From assembly GCA_002633005.1 (NCBI GenBank), contig NMRA01000366.1:178768-242767 (forward strand): DNA of 64,000 nucleotides, written 5' to 3'. Positions 57,840 to 64,000 of the stretch are shown piece by piece. The stretch is from Phoronis australis. Taxonomy: Eukaryota; Phoronida; Phoronidae. The position numbers were made by a program, and so were the translations under genes. The first letter of the stretch is position 1. Each line of letters opens with the position of its first letter. Below the pieces are notes generated by a model that searched no databases, was not told the DNA's origin, and saw nothing but the letters and a program-made list of their open reading frames with translations.

Positions 57840-59160
57840 CAATGTTAAGAACTGAGGGAAATCATAAGAAATTCCTCACAGTGTTGCCATATTAAGGAAT
57901 GGTTATTTGGCTCTGGGATGTTTATGTGAACACTGTAGCATCCTGTTTATAACATGTGTAGATAGATTCCAGGGGACACAGTTATTAGTCATTGTGCTCT
58001 AATAGGGCTAAGCCTCTACAGAAAGTAAACAAATCAGTACAACTACATGCAACACTGGCAAAGACCCATTTGAAATAATTAAAACCTCAATTAGAATAAT
58101 AACAAACAACAAATTCATGTCACATCACATTTTTAATAAAACACAGACCTTATATAATCCAGGAATACGAGTTTGAATAGCTCACTAACATGGTGAACAG
58201 CTGTTCTGTTTTCGTTTCTGACATTATAGTAATGGCTGACTACCGTTATGCGAAGCCTGTGGCTGTTTTGTAAACTAAATTCCGGAGTTACACGACCTCT
58301 GTCTATAGCCAGCTTGCTAGCTGTATGAAGACTATCCTAAAAATACAGATAGGTACCACTGTTTGTTGAGCTCTGACAGACTTCAAAATTGCACACAACG
58401 AGGGTATTTCTGTTTGTCACCTCGTAGTGAAAAGTTAAAACATGTAGAACTAATGATCGGTGGGAATGCATGCAAAGTCTGGGAGCCAACTGACACCTTG
58501 CCCATTGCAGTCATTTTTTGTGAAAAACATCTAAATTAAATATACATAGTCATATTTTGCATAATTCTCCACCTGTTGTAAAGGAAAGCCTGTGGTTGTT
58601 TTGAAAACAGTGCATCATTTCCTATTTTTGTGACGTCACTCATTTGGAAGATGATGACAGCTTTGCAACAAGGTTTTATATTCTGAAATTCCGTATTGTT
58701 GGTATCATAATTATGGTAAAAGCTTTAAATAACAAAATGAAATCAGTTCTGATAATTTGTGGTCACATGTACGCAACCTCGTTGTAGTAGGACAGTTGAT
58801 TTAAGAATCGTCAAAAAAGAAACCGACCAGTACGTAATGCTTAATATCAGTAAATAATTTAGTTTTCTAAAGGTGAAGTGTTGATTTTAATCACAGTAAT
58901 TTTGTGTCACATTTTATTTGTCCAGTTTTTACCCACATTGGTGAAAGTCGGACTGTATAGTATACAGCTTTGTACCAAGGCTACATACTCGTCATAGCCA
59001 ACCCGTAACCTTCTAGCTTTGATTTGCTACATGTTGGCAACTGTTAGTGGACCAAAGTTGCACATTTAGACTAGTGAATGCAAGTTTATTTCATAGTTAT
59101 GTTTGAAATGCAGTGCTCTAGTACTCGGCGTCTTTATTCATTTGATTTTTCACAGTGTGT
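57840..59160. other. Gene-free spacer before OSGEPL1
   Basis: Nothing coding was recognised. A short motif near GAAGCCTGTGGCTGTTTTGT (58251) recurs at about 58585. The promoter of OSGEPL1 should lie at the right end, but no TATA or initiator could be chosen. Confidence 0.4.
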
Positions 59161-59171
59161 GATATCAAAAG

Positions 59172-59402
59172 GCTGTTCACCACCCGGCATCACAGGGCTG
59201 CTCACCATCCTGCACCACAGGGCTGCTCACCATCCTGCACCACAGGGCTGCTNCTGCTCACCATCCTGCATCACAGGGCTGCTCACCATCCTCCATCACA
59301 GGGCTGCTCACCATCCTGCATCACAGGGCTGCTCACCATCCAGCACCACAGGGCTGCTCACCATCCTGCATCACAGGGCTGCTCACCATCCTGCATCACA
59401 TC
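59172..59402 (+). repeat. 25-bp minisatellite, about 9 copies
   Basis: Consensus CATCACAGGGCTGCTCACCA plus TCCTG. Units differ by CATCACAGG versus CACCACAGG and CTGCA versus CTCCA. One N at 59253 marks an uncertain spot. The array ends 37 bp before the OSGEPL1 ATG, so it lies in the 5' UTR or core promoter. Confidence 0.95.
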
Positions 59403-59438
59403 TAAAGACTCATAGATTGTAGTAATTACTGAATCACC

Positions 59439-59776
59439 ATGGCAGCAGTTTGTTTGCATAACTCTTTCACCAAAAAAATGTTTCGGTTTTTATTTTTGAA
59501 GTTGAAACGACAACCAGGCCTGCTCTCCACATTTTGCTCAGCAAGTCTTCAGCCAAGGCAATGGAGTCAAAGAGTGCATAATAAGCTAACAATGAAACGT
59601 AGCTTGCAGAGAAACTGGTCGACTCCACAAAAGTTCAGCTCTGTTACTGCAAGTAGTCCGCCTATAACAGTGCTGGGGATAGAGACTAGCTGTGACGACA
59701 CAGGTGTGGCTGTTGTTAACGATAGTGGTCACATTCTGGGTGAGGCACTGGTAAACCAAACGACAACACATCTACA
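59439..59776 (+). CDS. OSGEPL1: OSGEPL1 exon 1 (mitochondrial t6A synthase, Qri7/TsaD family)
   Basis: First coding exon, from ATG in a CACCATGG context to a GTTAAG donor at 59777. Residues 1 to about 75 are Arg/Lys/Ser-rich with few acids, as expected of a mitochondrial targeting sequence. From about residue 77, TVLGIETSCDDTGVAVVND is the N-terminal motif of the Kae1/TsaD ATPase fold, followed by ILGEALVNQTTTHLQ. The enzyme transfers threonylcarbamoyl to A37 of ANN-decoding mitochondrial tRNAs. The exon ends two bases into a Gln codon, completed by the A at 62974. The absence of the bacterial-type partners is normal for this single-protein mitochondrial enzyme. Confidence 0.92.
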
Positions 59777-59929
59777 GTTAAGTTTTCCCTTTTAGAGTGA
59801 AGTTTAAACAGGTCACATTTCTTTATTGGAATTGTTTTGTGATGTACTTTTTGGAAATGGCTTGAATTCTACTGATGAGTTTTATGGTTTTTTGGTAACC
59901 TCAACACTTGAGAGGAGAGGGTTTAGGAG

Positions 59930-60118
59930 AAATGACAAGTGGTGGGTGTTCACTTGTTATAAATACAGGAGAAGTTGACACAAAACGTATGAAATGACAA
60001 GTGGTGGGGGTTCACTTGTTATAAATACAGGAGAAGTTGACACAAAACGTATGAAATGACAAGTGGTGGGTATTCACTTGTTATAAATACAGGAGAAGTT
60101 GACACAAAACGTATGAAA
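59930..60118 (+). repeat. 62-bp tandem repeat, 3 copies
   Basis: Unit starts AATGACAAGTGGTGGG and ends GACACAAAACGTATGA. Copies are almost identical (one or two changes around GTGGGTGTTC), so this is a recent expansion. Confidence 0.95.
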
Positions 60119-60160
60119 CAAGTAGGAAAACAAATATGACTCCTGATTAAGCAACTGCTT

Positions 60161-60345
60161 GACCATTCTAGAACTATTCTCACTGGCTTTGTGACTTGGC
60201 CATTCTAGAACTATTCTCACTGGCTTTGTGACTTGGTCATTCTAGAACTATTCTCACTGGCTTTGTGACTTGGCCATTCTAGAACTATTCTCACTGGCTT
60301 TGCGACTTGGCCATTCTAGAACTATTCTCACTGGCTTTGCGACAA
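60161..60345 (+). repeat. 37-bp tandem repeat, about 5 copies
   Basis: Unit CATTCTAGAACTATTCTCAC then TGGCTTTGTGACTTGGC. The last two copies carry TTTGCGAC instead of TTTGTGAC, and one copy has TTGGTC, giving internal phasing. Confidence 0.95.
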
Positions 60346-62973
60346 ACTTGGTGCTATATTCCATTACATAAGATTATGTCTTCATAACTGTTTCAGAGAA
60401 GTAAGCAGTGAACACGTTGGTATAATGGAGAGATAGCCAGATTTGAAGATTTAATTGGGCATTTCAGTGAAAAGGTCAACCTAAAGACAAAAAAAAATTA
60501 AATTTCTGATCTCATCTAAAAGCTTAGTTTCTAGTTTCAGGACCCATATTTAAATTTTCTATGATTTTGAATTTTTTTTAAAAAAAACCATTTTTGGAGG
60601 TCACATGTCCCTAAAAATTACCCCGATTTTTATGTGTGTTGCTAATTATTATCATAAGTAGGCTAATTACGGGTACACTACTTTATTAAATTTGCGCAAT
60701 CACATGAAGCCTAAAATTTCTAAACATGTCATTTGAACCGTAGAACACCGTCGACCTCTTTGGGTCAAAGTCCAACTGTTGGATATCATTGTGCCATACA
60801 TCCATCACAAAGATGCTAAAAGGCTTATAGCTACATCAAAAGTTTTCAATCAAAATTAAAATAATTTCATATTCTCTTTTAACTTGCTAGTCAATACGAT
60901 TGACCAATTTGAAACCAGGGATTATTTGTTAAGTCAGATTTCACGTGACTGACTGACGTACAGAAAATTTGTACGTCTGTCACGTACCTTCGTCACACCC
61001 ATAAATTTACAATTTTCAGACAATGAAAGTAACCTTAGGTCTTGTTTTCACTTTCCAAACGTGCAGAAGACAAAATGTGTCTCGCACCTGAGAACCTGAA
61101 ACAACTGAATATTACAAACACAACTATAAAATCATGTAAAGAAGTTGCTACGCATTTAAACTAGATGCATTGTACTTTAAATTTCAGTTTCGAAGTATTA
61201 CTGAAAAGTTGTACTTTACAGTGTAACCTAATTATTCGTAGTAGAATTCAAATGGATAAAGTTAGACAGATGGACCACATAACAAAATGTAAATAAAAGA
61301 AAATGTTAATTTAAGTGTCCTGCATTTGTAAACTTGAGAGATCCTTAGTTTTTGGAAAATTGCAGAAGCAAAAAGTCACAAAAAATTTCATAAGGTACAA
61401 ATTGATAGATTCTTATTTTTACAACCAGGAAAGCATAATACCTGACAGTTTCGGCTCCTGTCAGCAGCCATCTTTCGAAGTTTTCCGTCGGACTAAGCGA
61501 ACACAGAAAGGAGCAGTCTCAGCGTAGGGTGACATGTTCAGAGAGGAGATGGTCTCAAGAGTTCTATTAACATATCTGCAGTCACTGATCATGTTCTTTG
61601 TTTTAATCAAAAGATATTTAACTAACTGGGATGATGGTTGTCCTGTTGAGTCGGAAAATAATTGAAGATCTAGACGAATAAGAGAGGCTATCTAGTGGGT
61701 CAGAAAAAAGTGACTCAGGAACAGGGACAATGGAGGGCATAAGTTGTCTAAGATTTGGAACAGCCTCATCACCACGCCACCTAGTGTTAAATAACTATGG
61801 AAGATGGCTGCTGAAATGAAGGTATGATGCTTTCGTGCTTGTGAAAATACGAAATTATCAATTTAGAAGCAAAAAGACATATAAAAGAATTTTTAAAGTG
61901 CTGTAGGAGGACTACATGTAAAGTTGCAGTTCTGCTGAAATCAACGAGTTATTTCCACTCTAAACCGCTATATTTTGTATTGAAAAAGCCGATGCTGGAC
62001 TTTTTTAAATGGTAGCAACCTGTGACCTACTTTATTAAACATTTTTGTCACACGTTCACTGACTAGTCACTCGGCTTGTGTTTTTCGGTGTCTTGGGTGG
62101 CTTGTATGAAGTGATTTCACAGCAAATGATTGAATCGTCTCATTTTACATGTTTTTGGCAAAACGAAAATCTTGATCTTACAATCTTTTTGAGAAAGATT
62201 ATTTGTTTTCTAAGCCTCTGGAAGATTGAAATGAAAGAGGAAATTGCTGGAGACCATAGGAAGAACAAATGCGACTGAGAGAGGAACAAATATCTGCTGG
62301 AATGTTCTCTGAAACTCGGAAAAAATGCCATGATCGTGAATCAAAAAATTCATAATTCTCTCTGCACGAACCATGATACAACTTTATTTTGCGCCTCTCT
62401 TTGAAATTGAAAAGAAGATATGTCACGAATTAAAAAACTAAATGAAAAAGACAGCTAATCACTTGTAAGGACCAGCATCTCGTAATTTTTATCACTTTGA
62501 CATATTCCTAAAAGGTAATCCTTAATTTAATGTAATTTGTCTGCAAGACCGTATCGGTGTAATATGAATGTTATAAGTCGATGCTGTCAACTGGACCATG
62601 CTGAACCAATTGTCTTCTTAACACGTTATAAGAAGATACTGAAGTCCTGTTACAATACTTTTAAAACATCAAGTTGAATTTCTGGTTTGAGACCATGGCA
62701 CAGGTTAATCACTATTGGCGCAAGGTTATCAAATGTGCACCAGATAAAATTTCGTAGTTTGTTGTTAAGAAACGAACAGTTTGAAGTTCTGTTTTGAAGT
62801 TGGACATTTCTTTATTTCCTACAGATGCCAGTCTCCAACTTTTTACTTGGAGGTTCCATACCCTCAAGTCTTGTTCGGACCTTGGAGGCAAGGTTTTGTC
62901 TGTAAAAATTGAACTTTGCATGCGTGGTCACATTTCATTGGCTGCTTCCTTTATTTGTGACTTGATGTTACAG

Positions 62974-63073
62974 ACGTGGAGGCATCATCCCGCCTGTTGC
63001 CCGAGATCTTCATGAGCAATGCATTGAATCGACCACGCATCATGCACTTGACCAAGCCAACATGTCTATCCAG
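62974..63073 (+). CDS. OSGEPL1: OSGEPL1 exon 2
   Basis: Internal exon between a TTACAG acceptor and a GTGAGT donor. It encodes RGGIIPPVARDLHEQCIEST then THHALDQANMSIQ, matching the GGI-PP-A--LH-E segment that follows the first motif in Qri7/OSGEPL1. The frame is continuous with exon 1 (split Gln codon) and, in phase 0, with exon 3. Confidence 0.93.
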
Positions 63074-63139
63074 GTGAGTTGAAATGATTTGATAGTCGTA
63101 ATGACGTAAATTTGTCTAAGCTGACTATCTTTGGTTGTA

Positions 63140-63548
63140 ATTGTCGACTCCAGATTAATTAATATTGCTTTGCCATACCCCAAATTCATTTGCCAACTGC
63201 AGATTTATTGCTTTGCTATACCCCTAATGTTATTTGTCAAGTATGGATTAATAGTGCTTTGCTATACCCCTAATGTTATTTGTCAAGTATGGATTAATAT
63301 TGCTTTGCCATACCCCAAATTCATTTGCCAACTGCAGATTTATTGCTTTGCTATACCCCTAATGTTATTTGTCAAGTATGGATTAATAGTGCTTTGCCAT
63401 ACCCCTAATGTTATTTGTCAAGTATGGATTAATAGTGCTTTGCTATACCCCTAATGTTATTTGTCAAGTATGGATTAATAGTGCTTTGCTATACCCCTAA
63501 TGTTATTTGTCAAGTATGGATTAATAGTGCTTTGCCATACCCCTAAAG
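63140..63548 (+). repeat. 46-bp tandem repeat in OSGEPL1 intron 2, about 9 copies
   Basis: Unit ATTAATAGTGCTTTGCTATA then CCCCTAATGTTATTTGTCAA and GTATGG. A variant unit (CCCAAATTCATTTGCCAACT-type) alternates with it in the left half in a higher-order pattern, and the right half is homogenised. The 107-residue open frame is a product of the repeat. Confidence 0.95.
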
Positions 63549-63664
63549 TCATTATTGATTATAGTCTTGGCTGATTAAATTCTCCAACTAATATTCACAA
63601 ATTCAGCCTTTGCTGTAGTTGTTCTTTTAATTTAATTTAAATGCTGAATGTTTTGTTTTGTCAG

Positions 63665-63822
63665 GATGTTAGTGCTATAGCTGTGACAGTCAAGCCTGGT
63701 CTGGGACTGTCCCTGGGGGTGGGGCTGGAGCATGCTAAACAGCTGGTCTGTGCCAGTGGCAAGCCGCTTATTCCCATCCACCACATGGAGGCTCATGCGC
63801 TCACAGCCCGCATGATTCAACT
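63665..63822 (+). CDS. OSGEPL1: OSGEPL1 exon 3 (gene continues past the window)
   Basis: The acceptor TTTTGTCAG ends at 63664 and a GTAAGG donor starts at 63823. It encodes DVSAIAVTVKPGLGLSLGVG, LEHAKQLVCASGKPLIPIHH and MEAHALTARMIQ. HHMEAHA carries the two conserved His of the metal-binding site of the family, and KPGL-LSLGVG is the Gly-rich strand-turn of the ATPase core. Later exons lie beyond the right edge. Confidence 0.93.
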
Positions 63823-64000
63823 GTAAGGATTTCTAAGTACGGTTATTTCAATAAGGAGTTCACAAAAGTTCTTAAAGTGCTTAAAATCACCAGTTTCGTG
63901 TCAAAAACATCAAAAAAAAAAACAACCCTACCAGTCGATCAGCTGTCAAATTAAAACACCCGTAAACACTATGAGATGTTAATTTAGCTGATCTCGAGTT

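Larger units (their letters stand above)
59777..62973 (+). other. OSGEPL1: OSGEPL1 intron 1
   Basis: About 3.2 kb, GTTAAG to TGATGTTACAG. It holds two tandem repeats (below) and otherwise AT-rich sequence without exons. Short frames at 61315-61527 and 62078-62331 are not supported. Confidence 0.8.

Noticed and set aside
63131-63454. 107-residue repetitive protein
   Set aside because: The frame follows a 46-bp tandem repeat inside OSGEPL1 intron 2; 46 is not a multiple of three, so the apparent protein repeat is a coincidence of unit variants.

Overview
The window looks like genomic DNA from an invertebrate animal, most likely a deuterostome such as a hemichordate. The evidence is AT-rich, repeat-laden, intron-containing DNA carrying a retinal homeobox (rx) gene, a forkhead gene of the FoxAB type (a class I know from invertebrate bilaterians but not vertebrates), an OSGEPL1/Qri7-type gene and a DUF4773-like gene. 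The species call is inference. Nothing prokaryotic or viral was seen. Four isolated N bases show that this is a draft consensus.

Layout. 1-6.3 kb: no recognised exon; CA-rich and (ATT/ATC)n repeats and a tRNA-derived SINE. 6.3-8.04 kb (+): the last two exons of an Rx paired-like homeobox gene, covering the end of homeodomain helix 3 and the C-terminal tail with its OAR motif; earlier exons are upstream of the window or unrecognised. 8-13 kb: dispersed repeats. 13.04-14.23 kb (+): an intact single-exon gene for a type I membrane protein with signal peptide, Cys-rich thrombospondin-like segment, fucolectin-type domain, kringle, transmembrane helix and short tail. 14-27 kb: mostly gene-free, with a 25-bp minisatellite at 18 kb. 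27.0-27.65 kb: a GC-rich 0.68-kb segment with an 88-residue ORF, bounded by near-perfect inverted repeats like a small DNA transposon. 28 kb: a long (GAT)n microsatellite. 35.1-36.08 kb (+): an intact forkhead transcription factor (FoxAB-like) in one coding exon, with two copies of a dispersed repeat in opposite orientation on either side.

42-54 kb is repeat-rich and holds minus-strand exons: the last two exons of a DUF4773-like gene (45.8-46.9 kb), one possible further exon (50.9 kb), and the last two exons of an unrecognised gene (52.8-53.3 kb). It also has a cluster of a 14-bp motif (TCAC-NN-CCGTTATC, nine copies between 47.4 and 50.2 kb) and a 1.1-kb element made of diverged internal repeats. 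55.6-57.8 kb holds remnants of mobile or mobile-derived genes: an unclassified repeat with coding-like conservation, two large hairpins, a THAP-type zinc-finger ORF (+) and, converging on it, a broken minus-strand fragment with a SWIM zinc finger. 59.4-63.8 kb (+): the first three coding exons of OSGEPL1 (mitochondrial tRNA t6A synthesis), with tandem repeats just upstream of the start and in both introns. The gene runs off the right edge.

The genes do not form one pathway. Rx and FoxAB are developmental transcription factors, OSGEPL1 is housekeeping, and the kringle protein is probably a cell-surface or adhesion molecule. The least explained items are the 27-kb inverted-repeat element, the 47-50 kb motif cluster, the repeat family around 51.8/55.7/56.2 kb and the fucolectin-kringle membrane protein.
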